Origin: Variovorax sp. SG517
GTDB taxonomy: Bacteria; Pseudomonadota; Gammaproteobacteria; Burkholderiales; Burkholderiaceae_C
Direction of reading: 5' to 3'
NCBI RefSeq assembly: GCF_013376045.1
Contig: NZ_JABMJG010000001.1
Coordinates: forward strand, 310,001 to 374,000
Length of the DNA: 64,000 bases
Made by a program: the position numbers and the translations under genes. The notes beneath the pieces are model-generated. The model saw only the letters and a program-made list of their open reading frames with translations. It had not been told where the DNA came from and ran no database searches. This document shows, piece by piece, positions 41,100-50,365 of this stretch; positions within the stretch are counted from its first letter, which is position 1; every line of letters starts with the position of its first letter.

Positions 41100-44000
41100 A
41101 TGAGTGATGTCAGCAAGCCCGAGCGAGCTACCCAAGACCGGGTGGTGGCGCTGTTCACCAACACGTTGGGCTATCACCACCTGGGCGATTGGTCCGACAG
41201 GGCAGGCAACCACTGCATTGAAGAAGGTCTCCTTACGGCCTTTCTGACTCGCAGCGGCTATTTCCCCGCACACATCAGTGCCACCCTGCACAAGCTACGC
41301 TCAGAGGCGCTGTTGCAAGGGCGTAGCTTGTATGCCGCCAATCAGGCAGTCTACGAGTTGCTGCGCTACGGCGTGTCGGTGAAGGTGGAAGCCGGCCAGA
41401 TGAACGAGACCGTGCACCTGGTGAATTGGGCGGAACCTGCCAACAACGATTTCGCCATCGCCGAAGAAGTCACGCTAAAGGTCGGACACGAACGCCGGCC
41501 CGACATCGTGCTCTACCTCAACGGCATCGCTGTGGGCATGCTAGAACTGAAGAACAGCCGTGTGGGCTTAGGTGAAGGCATACGTCAATGCCTGTCAAAT
41601 CAGCGACCTGAGTTCAACGCTTGGTTTTTCAGCACAGTGCAACTGTTGATGGCGGGCAATGACTCCGAAGGCCTACGTTACGGCAGCATCGAGACGGAGG
41701 AGAAGTATTTCCTGAACTGGAAGGAAGACGAGGCCGACAACGCTGGCTACAAGCTGGACAAGTACCTCACCAAGCTGTGCAGCAAGGCCCGTCTGCTGGA
41801 GCTGATGCACGACTTTGTGCTGTTCGATGGCGGCATCAAGAAGCTGCCCCGCGTGCACCAGTACTTCGGTATCAAGGCGGCGCAAAGCCATGTGCAACAA
41901 CGGCGCGGCGGCATCATCTGGCACACCCAAGGAGCGGGCAAGAGCATTTTGATGGTGTTGCTGGCCCGGTGGATTCTGGAGAATCGATCGGCCGCCCGCG
42001 TGGTCATCATCACCGACCGGGACGAACTGGACCGGCAGATAGAGCGCGTTTTCAAGGACGCGGGCGAGACCATCCACCGCAGCCAGAGCGGCCGCGATCT
42101 GATGGCGCAACTGGCACAGCCCAACCCAAGGCTGCTGTGCTCGCTGGTGCACAAGTTTGGCCGACGCGATGTAGACGACTTCGAGGCTTTCTTGCGCGAC
42201 CTGGCCGCCCAGCCCAGCCCCACGCGGGGCGAGCTCTACGTGTTTGTGGATGAATGCCACCGCACGCAAAGCGGCAAGCTGCACCGGGTGATGAAGGCCA
42301 TGATGCCCAACGCGGTGTTCATCGGTTTCACCGGCACACCGCTGATGAAATCGGACGCGCAGACCAGCCTGGAGGTGTTCGGCGGCTACATCCACACCTA
42401 CAAATTTGCCGAGGCCGTGGAAGACGGCGTGGTGCTGGACCTGGTGTACGAAGCACGTGACATCGACCAGAAGCTGGGCAACTCTGAGCAGATCGACCAG
42501 TGGTTCGAAGCCAAAACCCGTGGCTTGAACGACTGGCAGAAGGACGAGCTGAAGAAGCAGTGGGGCACGATGCAGAACGTGCTCAGCTCGCGCGCCCGCA
42601 TGGACCGGGTGGTAGCCGACATCGTGTTCGACTTTGCGGTCAAGCCGCGCCTGTCGAATGAGCGGGGCAATGCCATCTTGGTGGCGTCCAGCATCTACGA
42701 GGCCTGCAAGTACTTCGTGCTGTTTGGCAAGACAGTCTTTAGAAACCGCTGCGCAGTGGTAACTTCCTACAACCCGCAGGCTTCAGACGTGAGCAAGGAA
42801 GAAACGGGAGCCAACACGGAGAGCGACAAGCAGTTCATCTACAGCACCTACACCAAACTGCTGAAGGACGTGCCTACGCGGCCAGGCAAGAGCAAGACTG
42901 AGACTTACGAGCAGGACGCCAAGGAGCGTTTCATCAAGGCCCCCGCCCGGATGAAGCTGCTGATTGTGGTAGACAAGCTGCTGACCGGTTTCGATGCCCC
43001 GCCCTGCACCTACCTCTATATCGACAAGTCCATGCAGGACCACGGCCTGTTCCAGGCCATCTGCCGCACCAACCGGCTGGACGGAGAAGACAAGGACTTC
43101 GGCTACATCGTCGATTACAAAGACTTGTTCAAGAAGGTCGAGAAGGCAATTGCCGTCTACACCGCCGAGCTGGACCACAGCGCCGGTGGCTCCGACCCAG
43201 AAATCATGGTCAAAGACCGTTTGGACGCCGGCCGCGAGCGCCTGGACGATGCAGTGGAGGCCTTGGCCCTACTGTGCGAGCCCGTGGAACCGCCCAAAGG
43301 TGACCTGGAACACATCCATTACTTCTGCGGCAACACCGAAATCGCGGATGACCTGAAGGCGCGTGAGCCGCATCGCGTGGCGCTCTACAAGGCTGTGGTG
43401 GCGCTGGTGCGCGCCTACGCCAACCTGGCCGATGAGCTCGAGGCCGCTGACTACACACCCGCGCAAATCGAACAGATCAAAGGATTGCAGAAGCACTATT
43501 TGAACCTGCGCGAAATCATCCGCAAGGCGGCTGGCGAGACCCTGGACCTGAAGCCCTACGAGGCAGACATGCGTCACCTCATCGATACCTACATCGAGGC
43601 GCAGGCGCCACGCAAGATTTCGCCTTTTGACGGCATCGGCCTGCTGGACCTGATCGTCAAGACGGGCATTGCCGACGCGATAGCCGAGCGCCTGGGCGAG
43701 ATGAAGGGTGACCGGGAATCCATTGCTGAAACCATCGAGAACAACGTCCGCAGCAAGATTCTGAAAGAGCAACTGACCGACCCAGCCTACTTCGCCAAGA
43801 TGTCCGCGCTGCTGGACGAAATCATCCGAATGCGCAAGGACCGCGCGATCGAGTACGAGGGCTACCTTTCCCGCATCGCCGATGTGGCCCACAAAGTGGC
43901 GGCAGGCAAGTCGAGCGATACGCCGCAGCAATTGAAGACCGACGGCCAACTCGCTCTGTACAACAATCTGAAGGATCACGTCGTCAGCAACACCGCACAA

Positions 44001-44207
44001 GAGCCCGTGGCGACCTATGGAGGTGTGAGCCAAGCACTGGATACGGCCCTGTGGCTGGATGCGGCGATCAAAGCGAAACGACCCGACGGTTGGCGTGGAG
44101 TGGTCGCCAGAGAGCAGTTGGTAAGGCAAGCCATGTTCGACGTGCTCAAAGACATCAATGAAGTGAACCGCCTATTCCCCATCGTCTTCGCGCAGAAGGA
44201 GTACTGA
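41100..44207 (+). CDS. hsdR: Type I restriction endonuclease subunit HsdR
   Basis: A 1035-residue motor nuclease. N-terminal PD-(D/E)xK nuclease: RRPDIVLYLNGIAVGMLELKNSRV (Pro134-Asp135, Glu149-x-Lys151). Helicase domains: Walker A at 278-282 (QGAGKS), DEAD-type DECH at about 384-387 (VFVDECHRTQSGKLH), and motif III GFTGTPL; motif VI-like DHGLFQAICRTNRLDGEDKDFGYIVDY. The C-terminal helical part binds the HsdMS core. AGAGGAAA stands seven bases before the ATG. A 101-base gap separates it from hsdS and holds only a 20-codon frame. It cuts unmethylated foreign DNA after translocation. Confidence 0.95.
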   Translation: MSDVSKPERATQDRVVALFTNTLGYHHLGDWSDRAGNHCIEEGLLTAFLTRSGYFPAHISATLHKLRSEALLQGRSLYAANQAVYELLRYGVSVKVEAGQMNETVHLVNWAEPANNDFAIAEEVTLKVGHERRPDIVLYLNGIAVGMLELKNSRVGLGEGIRQCLSNQRPEFNAWFFSTVQLLMAGNDSEGLRYGSIETEEKYFLNWKEDEADNAGYKLDKYLTKLCSKARLLELMHDFVLFDGGIKKLPRVHQYFGIKAAQSHVQQRRGGIIWHTQGAGKSILMVLLARWILENRSAARVVIITDRDELDRQIERVFKDAGETIHRSQSGRDLMAQLAQPNPRLLCSLVHKFGRRDVDDFEAFLRDLAAQPSPTRGELYVFVDECHRTQSGKLHRVMKAMMPNAVFIGFTGTPLMKSDAQTSLEVFGGYIHTYKFAEAVEDGVVLDLVYEARDIDQKLGNSEQIDQWFEAKTRGLNDWQKDELKKQWGTMQNVLSSRARMDRVVADIVFDFAVKPRLSNERGNAILVASSIYEACKYFVLFGKTVFRNRCAVVTSYNPQASDVSKEETGANTESDKQFIYSTYTKLLKDVPTRPGKSKTETYEQDAKERFIKAPARMKLLIVVDKLLTGFDAPPCTYLYIDKSMQDHGLFQAICRTNRLDGEDKDFGYIVDYKDLFKKVEKAIAVYTAELDHSAGGSDPEIMVKDRLDAGRERLDDAVEALALLCEPVEPPKGDLEHIHYFCGNTEIADDLKAREPHRVALYKAVVALVRAYANLADELEAADYTPAQIEQIKGLQKHYLNLREIIRKAAGETLDLKPYEADMRHLIDTYIEAQAPRKISPFDGIGLLDLIVKTGIADAIAERLGEMKGDRESIAETIENNVRSKILKEQLTDPAYFAKMSALLDEIIRMRKDRAIEYEGYLSRIADVAHKVAAGKSSDTPQQLKTDGQLALYNNLKDHVVSNTAQEPVATYGGVSQALDTALWLDAAIKAKRPDGWRGVVAREQLVRQAMFDVLKDINEVNRLFPIVFAQKEY

Positions 44208-44923
44208 TGCGCGACGTGCTGGATTTGGGCGAGCTGCATGCCGAGGTGACGCGCAAGGCAATCAAACACGTCCACCTGAGCGTACTGCCGCCCGCAGGCA
44301 AAGTACGCGTGGCTGCACCGCAGAGCATGGAGCTGGACACGCTCCGACTTTTCGTCATCTCCAAGCTGGCTTGGATCCGCTCGCAGCAGCGCAAGCTTCA
44401 GAACCAGGAACGCGAGACGCCGCGAGAATTTCTGAACAAGGAAAGTCACTACCTGTGGGGCAAGCGCTACCTCCTCGAAATCAGCTTTGCCGATGCGGCG
44501 CCGGCTGTGAGCTTGACGCCGCGCAAGCTGCAGCTGCAAGTGCGCCCCGGTTCCGCCCCGGCGCGCTGTGAAGAGGTGCTGGATGCCTGGTACCGGCAAC
44601 AGGTGCGGGACGTGGTGCCCGCTCTGCTAGCGAAGTGGGAGCCGCTGCTAGGTGTGAAGGCAGCCCGCGTGTTCGTTCAGCGCATGAAAACCAAGTGGGG
44701 CAGTTGTACGCCGGAATCAGGCTACATCCGGCTCAACACCGACTTGGCCAAAAAGCCGCCCGAGTGCCTGGAGTACATCGTGGTGCATGAGTTGGTCCAC
44801 CTGCTGGAGCCGACGCACAACGAGCGGTTTGCATCCATCATGGCGATGTACTTGCCGCAGTGGCAGCACTTGCGCAGGCAGCTCAATAGTTTGCCGGTGA
44901 GGCATGAGGATTGGAGCTACTGA
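44207..44923 (+). CDS. YgjP-like (DUF45/M48-type) zinc metallopeptidase
   Basis: A 238-residue protein with the C-terminal YgjP/SprT-like zinc peptidase domain. HELVH at 194-198 is followed by HNERF, supplying the third ligand. Conserved family wording precedes it: RMKTKWGSCTPESGYIRLNTDLAKKPPECLEYIVVHELVH. The N-terminal half is the substrate- or DNA-proximal part typical of DUF45 proteins. The start overlaps the hsdR stop by one base (TGATG), so it is a regular member of the hsd operon. In type I R-M operons such peptidases recur; the target is not known, and control of HsdR activity is a reasonable guess. Confidence 0.9.
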   Translation: MRDVLDLGELHAEVTRKAIKHVHLSVLPPAGKVRVAAPQSMELDTLRLFVISKLAWIRSQQRKLQNQERETPREFLNKESHYLWGKRYLLEISFADAAPAVSLTPRKLQLQVRPGSAPARCEEVLDAWYRQQVRDVVPALLAKWEPLLGVKAARVFVQRMKTKWGSCTPESGYIRLNTDLAKKPPECLEYIVVHELVHLLEPTHNERFASIMAMYLPQWQHLRRQLNSLPVRHEDWSY

Positions 44924-45216
44924 TCCTGGGTCGTTGACGGTATCACGAGCGCACTGGCGTTATCACCCCGGGGTTCGGATCAATTTCTAGTTATAGGCAC
45001 GCTTACGTACGACCGCTAGTTGGAGGTGAACTCCCGGGCTGGGCATCTCGGTCGCCGCCACCCCTTCGAGGCGTACCGTTCATACCATTGATTGCTGCTC
45101 TCAAACTGCTCTGTCTGCGAAGGTCAGGTCCTGGGCCGAAGGCGAAAGTTCATGGTGAACCTCAAAAGCCCAAAACGGGAGCCAAGCCGCTTTGAAGGCT
45201 TGGCGTCCCAAGCTCC
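44924..45216. other. Right edge of the R-M island, no gene seen
   Basis: Just under 300 bp after the metallopeptidase stop. It is relatively AT-rich at its start and becomes GC-rich towards 45180. No coding frame with family resemblance, no tRNA and no terminator hairpin with T-tract was found. Confidence 0.4.
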
Positions 45217-45504
45217 TCACCCAGCCGGGCTCACCTCCTGAAATAACTCCACCGCCTCCCGCGCCAAATCCGAAGCAATCCAAAGCAGATTCTCCCGATG
45301 CGCCTCCCCCGCATCCTGGAACCATCCGTCCCCGGCGCCGTAGAAGCACCAGAGCAGCGAGTTCAACTGCTCCAGCTTGTTCTCCAGAAGCCCAGCCGGG
45401 TCCCGTGTCGTGGTGGTCGTTGCGTCCGCGGATGCCGGCTTTGCTGCGCCGGCCATAATTCGTGTAGCCACTTGGTGTGCCCTTTCTAAGGTGTTGCACG
45501 TCAT
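45217..45504 (-). CDS. Hypothetical protein (95 aa), conserved-looking helical domain
   Basis: Not recognised with certainty. The C-terminal 55 residues, NKLEQLNSLLWCFYGAGDGWFQDAGEAHRENLLWIASDLAREAVELFQEV, look like a compact three-helix domain with aromatic core, similar in style to small DUF3077/DUF6124-type proteins of Pseudomonads. The N-terminal 40 residues are low-complexity (Ala/Thr). Either the ATG at 45504 or that at 45456 could be the start; neither has a good ribosome site. It is alone at the edge of the R-M island, on the opposite strand. Confidence 0.5.
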   Translation of the reverse strand: MTCNTLERAHQVATRIMAGAAKPASADATTTTTRDPAGLLENKLEQLNSLLWCFYGAGDGWFQDAGEAHRENLLWIASDLAREAVELFQEVSPAG

Positions 45505-45836
45505 TTGGTTAGACGGCTGAGGTGCGCGAACACCTTGGCCGTCGCCTTTTGCGCCTCACGTTCGCGTCGATGCAGTCGCATCGACAGCCCGCCGCAAGGC
45601 AATGCGGTTTCACTCAAGAGAAGTCTTCGTGTGCTCTGCCCTCCATGCCCACTTGGTGGGTCGTTCAATCACAGGGGCATTCACTGTATAGAAGACCAGG
45701 CTGCGCAGAAGTGACTTTCTGCCCAGAACCTGCCGATTCCTTCGCCTGATCGCGAGGCGGCGGCGCCAGTCCACAAAGCGCTGACAGTCGCGGGGTCGAT
45801 CAGCGAAAAAGAGGCTGCAGAAGCGGCTGCGTCAGC
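45505..45836. other. Non-coding stretch between the small gene and a response regulator
   Basis: About 330 bp. No gene, RNA, repeat or hairpin that I can support. The sequence TCTGCCCAGAAC at 45718-45729 recurs at 41070-41081, but this is probably chance. Confidence 0.4.
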
Positions 45837-46508
45837 TCAGGAATCGCGCCCGAATTCGCGCGCGTGTTCCACCGCGTACTTGATGAGCTCGGCCTGCCCT
45901 TCGATGCCCAGTCGGCGCTTGATGCTCTGCCGGTGCGCCTCCACGGTGCGCACGCTCAGGCCCAGGTCGCGCGCGATCTGCTTGCTCGATTCGCCTCGGC
46001 CCAGCGCTGAAAGAATCTCGCTCTCGCGCGGGGTGAGCAAGGGCCTGGGCTCTTGCGTGCGGAAGAGTTTTTTCGACACGGCCGGGCTGAGGAATGTGCC
46101 GCCGGCCGACACGGCCTCGATGGCCGCGACGATCTCGGCCGCGGGCGCGTCTTTCAGCACGTAGCCGCGCGCGCCCACCTGCAGGGCCTTCTGCACGTAC
46201 TCGGGGTTGTCGTACATGCTGAGCATCACGACGTGCGGAGCGCCCTGGCGTTGCAGCAGCAGTGCCGCAAGGTCGATGCCGTTCATGTCCTTCATGCCGA
46301 CGTCCACCAGCATGAGGTCGGGTCGCACGCTCTCCACCTGCGCGAGCGCTTCGGCGGCGCTGCCGGCCTCGCCGACGATCTCGAGGTTGGGCATGGAGCC
46401 GAGCCTTGCGCGCAGGCCGTCGCGCACCAGCGGGTGGTCGTCCACCAGGAAGAGGCGAACCGTCGTCGCGACTGTCGAAGGGGTGGTGGGCGTGGGTTCG
46501 TTCGTCAT
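45837..46508 (-). CDS. NarL/FixJ-family response regulator
   Basis: A 223-residue two-component regulator. The receiver domain has VRLFLVDDHPLVRDGLRARL, phospho-acceptor Asp69 (LMLVDVGMKDMNG) and YVLKDAPAAEI. A LuxR-type helix-turn-helix at about 155-205 (LTPRESEILSALGRGESSKQIARDLGLSVRTVEAHRQSIKRRLGI) binds DNA. The start overlaps the sensor kinase stop by four bases, so the two are translated together. Targets are unknown; nothing in the window shows its motif clearly. Confidence 0.92.
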   Translation of the reverse strand: MTNEPTPTTPSTVATTVRLFLVDDHPLVRDGLRARLGSMPNLEIVGEAGSAAEALAQVESVRPDLMLVDVGMKDMNGIDLAALLLQRQGAPHVVMLSMYDNPEYVQKALQVGARGYVLKDAPAAEIVAAIEAVSAGGTFLSPAVSKKLFRTQEPRPLLTPRESEILSALGRGESSKQIARDLGLSVRTVEAHRQSIKRRLGIEGQAELIKYAVEHAREFGRDS

Positions 46509-47884
46509 GCTGCTGCCTGTGCCTTCGCACTGTGGGTCGGCACTTCGGCCTCGATGGATGTGCGCCCGGCGTTGCTGCACATGATGAGCCGCCCGCCAAT
46601 GGCCTCCATGCGCTCGCGCATGTTGCGCAGGCCGATGCCGCGGCGGGCGTCGAGCTGCACGGCCTGGATGTCGAAGCCGGTGCCGTCGTCGCTCACTTCG
46701 AGGCGCACGCCTTCTTCTTCGCTGAAGTTCAGCGCAATGTGCACGTGCTGCGCCCTGGCGTGCTTGCGCACGTTGGTCAGCGCCTCCTGCGTGAGGCGGA
46801 AGAGCGCGGTCTTCACCTCTGGCTGCAGCTCGAAGGATTCGCCGCCGACCATCATCGATGCATCGACACCGCCGCCCTCTTCCCTGAACTCGTCGACCAG
46901 CCGCTCCAGCGCGGCGGGCAGGCCCAGGGTGTCGAGCAACGCGGGGCGCAGGCGGTGCGATATGCGGCGCACTTCTATCAGCGAATCGTTGAGCCGCTGC
47001 AGCGCCTTCGCGAGCGCGGGCGGCGCGGGCTGCTGCTGGCGGTCGAGCGACTCGACGGCCGACTCGATCAGCAGCTTGGCCGACACCAGCGTCTGGCTGG
47101 TGCCGTCGTGCAGCTCGCGCGCGAGGTGGCCGCGCTCTTCTTCCTGCGACTGCACCACACGGCGTGCGAGCAGCCGCAGCTTGGCTTCGGCCGTGCGGTG
47201 CTCGCTCAGGTTCAACAGCAGGCCCGCGGCGCTGACCACGCCGAGGCACAGCGCGGCGATGCCCGCGATCCACAGCAGCGTGGCCGTGACGTTGGCGTTC
47301 ATCTGCCGGTCGAGGGTGTCCATGGTCGACTGGATGTCGTCGAGGTACAGGCCGGTGCCGACCATCCAGTTCCATCGCGGCAGCGCGGTCACGTAGCCGA
47401 GCTTGGGCGCCATCTGCGCGCTTGAAGGCTTGCGCCATTCGTACTCGACGAAGCCGCCGCCTTTTTCCTTCGCGCCCTTGATGAGCTCCTGAATGGTGTA
47501 GCGGCCGTGCGAATCGCGCAGCTCCCAGAGGTTCTGGCCCACCAGCTCGGGCTGGCGCGAATGCATGAGGGAGTTGCCCTCCAGGTCGTAGACGAAGAAG
47601 TAGCCGTCGTCACCGTAGTTGAGCGCGGCCAGCCGTCGCAGCGCCTCGTTGCGGGTGGCCTCGTCGTCCTGGCCCGATTCGTACAGCGGCAGCAGGTTGC
47701 TCACGGCCAGGTCGACGTAGCTGCGCAGCTCGCTGCGGCGCTGCGCCATGTAGCTGTTCTCGATGAGGGCACGTTCGCGCTGGGCGAGGTCATGCTCCTG
47801 GTGGCGCACCGCAAGGGCCACCAGCACCAGCGCGATGAGCAGCGGTGCGACGGCAAGCGCAACGATCTTGGTGCGGAGGTTCAT
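46505..47884 (-). CDS. Cache-domain sensor histidine kinase (HisKA_3)
   Basis: A 459-residue inner-membrane kinase. First helix at 7-26; the periplasmic part, about 30-195, is a single Cache-type sensor (YGDDGYFFVYDLEGNSLMHSRQPELVGQNLWELRDSHG, then WNWMVGTGLYLDDI), as found in organic acid sensors. Second helix about 198-225. The dimerisation box is ERGHLARELHDGTSQTLVSAK with phospho-accepting His259, typical of the NarX/HisKA_3 group, and the ATP-binding box has SDDGTGFD and GIGLRNMRERMEAIGG. It pairs with the NarL-type regulator it overlaps. A small-molecule ligand such as a carboxylate is likely, but not shown. Confidence 0.92.
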   Translation of the reverse strand: MNLRTKIVALAVAPLLIALVLVALAVRHQEHDLAQRERALIENSYMAQRRSELRSYVDLAVSNLLPLYESGQDDEATRNEALRRLAALNYGDDGYFFVYDLEGNSLMHSRQPELVGQNLWELRDSHGRYTIQELIKGAKEKGGGFVEYEWRKPSSAQMAPKLGYVTALPRWNWMVGTGLYLDDIQSTMDTLDRQMNANVTATLLWIAGIAALCLGVVSAAGLLLNLSEHRTAEAKLRLLARRVVQSQEEERGHLARELHDGTSQTLVSAKLLIESAVESLDRQQQPAPPALAKALQRLNDSLIEVRRISHRLRPALLDTLGLPAALERLVDEFREEGGGVDASMMVGGESFELQPEVKTALFRLTQEALTNVRKHARAQHVHIALNFSEEEGVRLEVSDDGTGFDIQAVQLDARRGIGLRNMRERMEAIGGRLIMCSNAGRTSIEAEVPTHSAKAQAAA

Positions 47885-47922
47885 CGGGGCGCAAGGCTAC
47901 CACCGCCGCCTGGCAGGCCCTT

Positions 47923-48909
47923 TCAGAGCTCGGGGTTCGTCAGGGGCAGCAGGCCGCGGTCGTTCAGGGCGTCGAGCAGCGCCTCCTGGTCGGCGCCGCC
48001 TTCGAGGATCAGGTCGAGCCCCTTTCCCGACTCCGGGCGAATGGCGAGAAAGGTGAACTCGTAGCCGATCCCGCTGACACGGCGGCGGCTGATGCGGGCC
48101 CGGCGCAGGTCGAACTGCCATTCGCCGTCGGTGCTGTGCAGCCGTGTGCCTTCAAGCTCGAAGGCGCGCACCCGCGAAGGCGAGAAGGTGCTGATCTGCG
48201 AGATGGGAATGGCCCAGACCAGCCACGCGACCATCGGCACGAGCACGCAAAGGCCCACAGCGGTCTTCACGAAGCCCGCGTCCCCCGAGTTGAGGAGCAG
48301 CGCAATGCCCGCCGCGCCCGCCAGTGCGTACCCCGCCCAGATCCAGGCCCTGAAGCACCGCCAGCAGAAAACCATGGCGCGGCTTTGGAGCTTGCCCCAG
48401 CGCGTTGCCTCGATGCTGCTTCTGCGGTCAAGGTAGTGGCTGATGACAGGGGCCAGTTCGTCGACGGACACGGTCAGCAGCAGCTTCCTGAACGGCCGGG
48501 TGTGAACGATCAGGTAGTTGTCGCTGTCGGGAATGCCTTCGATGGCCAGCACGTCGATCCAGTCGACATGGCCCAGGCCCTGCACGCAGAAGCCGGCTTC
48601 GCCGGCGTCGACCTGCGTGCGTCCGCTGAAGAGCTTTGCGCGGCGCTTGGCCGATGGCAGCCAATGCGCTTCGACCCAGAGCCACCCGCGCACGACGACC
48701 ACGAGGCCCACGAGCCACAGCGCGAAGAGCACGACCATGGCCGCCATGTCGCGCGCGATGCGCCAGCCCGTGGCGTCGGGGTCGAGAATCCACGCGGCGC
48801 CGGCGAACATCAGGACGGAGTAGGCCGTGCAAAGCAGCAGGATGGGCCAGATGCCGCTGGCATCGATCTGCGTGACCTGGATGGACCGCGAAAAAGCCGG
48901 AGAACTCAT
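47923..48909 (-). CDS. Hypothetical multi-helix membrane protein
   Basis: I do not recognise this 328-residue protein. Four hydrophobic helices are seen at about 22-43, 55-80, 185-205 and 212-232, in two pairs separated by a soluble domain (about 85-175: GFCVQGLGHVDWIDVLAIEGIPDSDNYLIVHTRPFRKLLLTVSVDELAPVI), and a soluble C-terminal domain from about 240 (FELEGTRLHSTDGEWQFDLRRARISRRRV). The DNYLIVHTRPFRKLL wording suggests PH- or YcxB-like folds (weak guess). The ATG at 48909 is preferred over a TTG nine bases upstream. It lies alone on the minus strand between the kinase and the MFS gene. Confidence 0.65.
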   Translation of the reverse strand: MSSPAFSRSIQVTQIDASGIWPILLLCTAYSVLMFAGAAWILDPDATGWRIARDMAAMVVLFALWLVGLVVVVRGWLWVEAHWLPSAKRRAKLFSGRTQVDAGEAGFCVQGLGHVDWIDVLAIEGIPDSDNYLIVHTRPFRKLLLTVSVDELAPVISHYLDRRSSIEATRWGKLQSRAMVFCWRCFRAWIWAGYALAGAAGIALLLNSGDAGFVKTAVGLCVLVPMVAWLVWAIPISQISTFSPSRVRAFELEGTRLHSTDGEWQFDLRRARISRRRVSGIGYEFTFLAIRPESGKGLDLILEGGADQEALLDALNDRGLLPLTNPEL

Positions 48910-48985
48910 TGAAGGCAATTGAACGCGAAAGCGGGCGAGTCTACGGCCGCTTGCGTCGGCTGCCGGCCATCACCGGCTATCACTG

Positions 48986-50242
48986 CTACCGGCCAACGGC
49001 TGCGGGCGAAGGCTGCCGGCGGAACTCGGTCGCGTAGTACAGCAGCGCCACCAGCACATACCCGCCACCCAGCAGGCACAGCCCGCTCCACCCGTGGAAG
49101 GCGTACACCGCAGCCGCGATGCCCGAGGCCACGGCCGCGCAGATGAAGATGAAAGTCATGAACAGGCCGTTGAGCCGGCCGCGCAGCTCAGGGGCGAGCA
49201 TGAAGAGGCTGCGGAAGTTGAGCACCTGGCACAGCTGCACCGCGCCATCGAGCAGGATGCCCGCCGCGACCAGGCCGGCCAGCGAGTGGTAGTGCATGGC
49301 GACCGCGCCCAGCACGAACGAGAACAGCGCCACTGCAATGGCGACGCCGGTGGCCGGGCGGGTCAGCCCGCGGTCGGCCAGCCGGCCGGCGATGGGCGCC
49401 ATCAGCGCACCGGCAGCGCCGGCCAGCGCAAAGGCCGCGATGCCGCCCTGGCCCATGCCGAATTCATGCGCGAGCGCCAGCGGCACGGCCGTCCAGAAGG
49501 CCTGGAAGCCGGAGAACATCATTCCCTGGTACAGCCCGCGCCTGCGCAGCACGGGCGTGTTCAAGACGATGCCCGGCAGCGAGGCCATGGTGCGCGCGTA
49601 GCCCATCGATGCATGCGGGTGGCGCTGCGGCAGCGCACGCCACAGCACGGCGATGAGCGTGGCCATGAGCACGGCCGACACCCAGAACACCGCACGCCAG
49701 CCCAAAGCCGAAGCCACAACGCTGGCAAAGGGCCGCGCCAGCATGATCCCGCCCAGCAGGCCGGCCATGATGTTGCCGACCACCTTGCCGCGCGTGGCTT
49801 CGGGCGCGAGGTGCGAGGCAAAGGGCAGCAGCACCTGGGCCGCGACCGCGCAGGTGCCGACCACGAAGGAAGCGGCCAGGAATGTGACGGCCGAGTTCGA
49901 CAGCGCGATGCCCACCAGCCCGATCACCGCGCCGAAGAGCGCGCCCACGATGAGCCTGCGGTTCTCGACCACGTCGGCCAGCGGCACCAGCAGCAGCAGG
50001 CCCGCGCCGTAGCCGAGCTGGGTGAGCGTCATGATGAGCCCGGCCAGGCCGGCGTGCAGCTGCAGCGTGTCGGAGATGGGGCCGATGAGCGGCTGGGCGT
50101 AGTAGATGTTGGCCACGCACAGGCCGCAGGCGACGGCGAAGACCAGCGTGAGGGCCGGGCTGAGGCCCGAGGCTGCGGATTGGGCGGATTGGGCGGAATG
50201 GCCGGGGTGGGCGGCGCGTGGCGCGGAGGAAGGAGAGGACAC
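48986..50242 (-). CDS. MFS transporter
   Basis: A 418-residue exporter with 12 predicted helices. The first segment ALTLVFAVACGLCVANIYYAQPLIGPI and the cytoplasmic loop PLADVVENRRLIVG (motif A-like) are typical of the YnfM/Bcr-like drug-H+ antiporter area. The best start is the GTG at 50242 (VSSPSSAPRAAH), because the further ATG at 50314 would put the palindrome inside the coding region. No strong ribosome site is visible. It may export a drug or metabolite; the palindrome 28 bases upstream suggests repressor control. Confidence 0.82.
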   Translation of the reverse strand: MSSPSSAPRAAHPGHSAQSAQSAASGLSPALTLVFAVACGLCVANIYYAQPLIGPISDTLQLHAGLAGLIMTLTQLGYGAGLLLLVPLADVVENRRLIVGALFGAVIGLVGIALSNSAVTFLAASFVVGTCAVAAQVLLPFASHLAPEATRGKVVGNIMAGLLGGIMLARPFASVVASALGWRAVFWVSAVLMATLIAVLWRALPQRHPHASMGYARTMASLPGIVLNTPVLRRRGLYQGMMFSGFQAFWTAVPLALAHEFGMGQGGIAAFALAGAAGALMAPIAGRLADRGLTRPATGVAIAVALFSFVLGAVAMHYHSLAGLVAAGILLDGAVQLCQVLNFRSLFMLAPELRGRLNGLFMTFIFICAAVASGIAAAVYAFHGWSGLCLLGGGYVLVALLYYATEFRRQPSPAAVGR

Positions 50243-50269
50243 GGAGGGATCCCGGTTGCGAGAGGTCTG

Positions 50270-50289
50270 CCCTCGGGTTAACCCGAGGG
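50270..50289. promoter_or_regulatory. Perfect 20-bp palindrome upstream of the MFS gene
   Basis: Half-site CCCTCGGGTT is followed immediately by its exact reverse complement, with no spacer. It ends 28 bases before the GTG start of the MFS transporter. This is the size and position expected for an operator of a TetR- or MarR-type repressor. No regulator gene lies next to it. Confidence 0.55.
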
Positions 50290-50365
50290 CCGGGCACCAT
50301 AGCACGCGGGGCATGTTTCTGCAGGCGTGGGCCTTGTGCAGGCCCTCGGAACAGAGTCGCCGCCT

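Noticed and set aside
41070..45729. TCTGCCCAGAAC repeated at 41070-41081 and 45718-45729, as possible recombination scars
   Set aside because: Twelve bases are not enough, and the repeats do not bracket the whole R-M operon.
36632..45836. CRISPR array, integrase, transposase or tRNA at the edges of the R-M island
   Set aside because: None was found by eye, so no site of insertion can be named.
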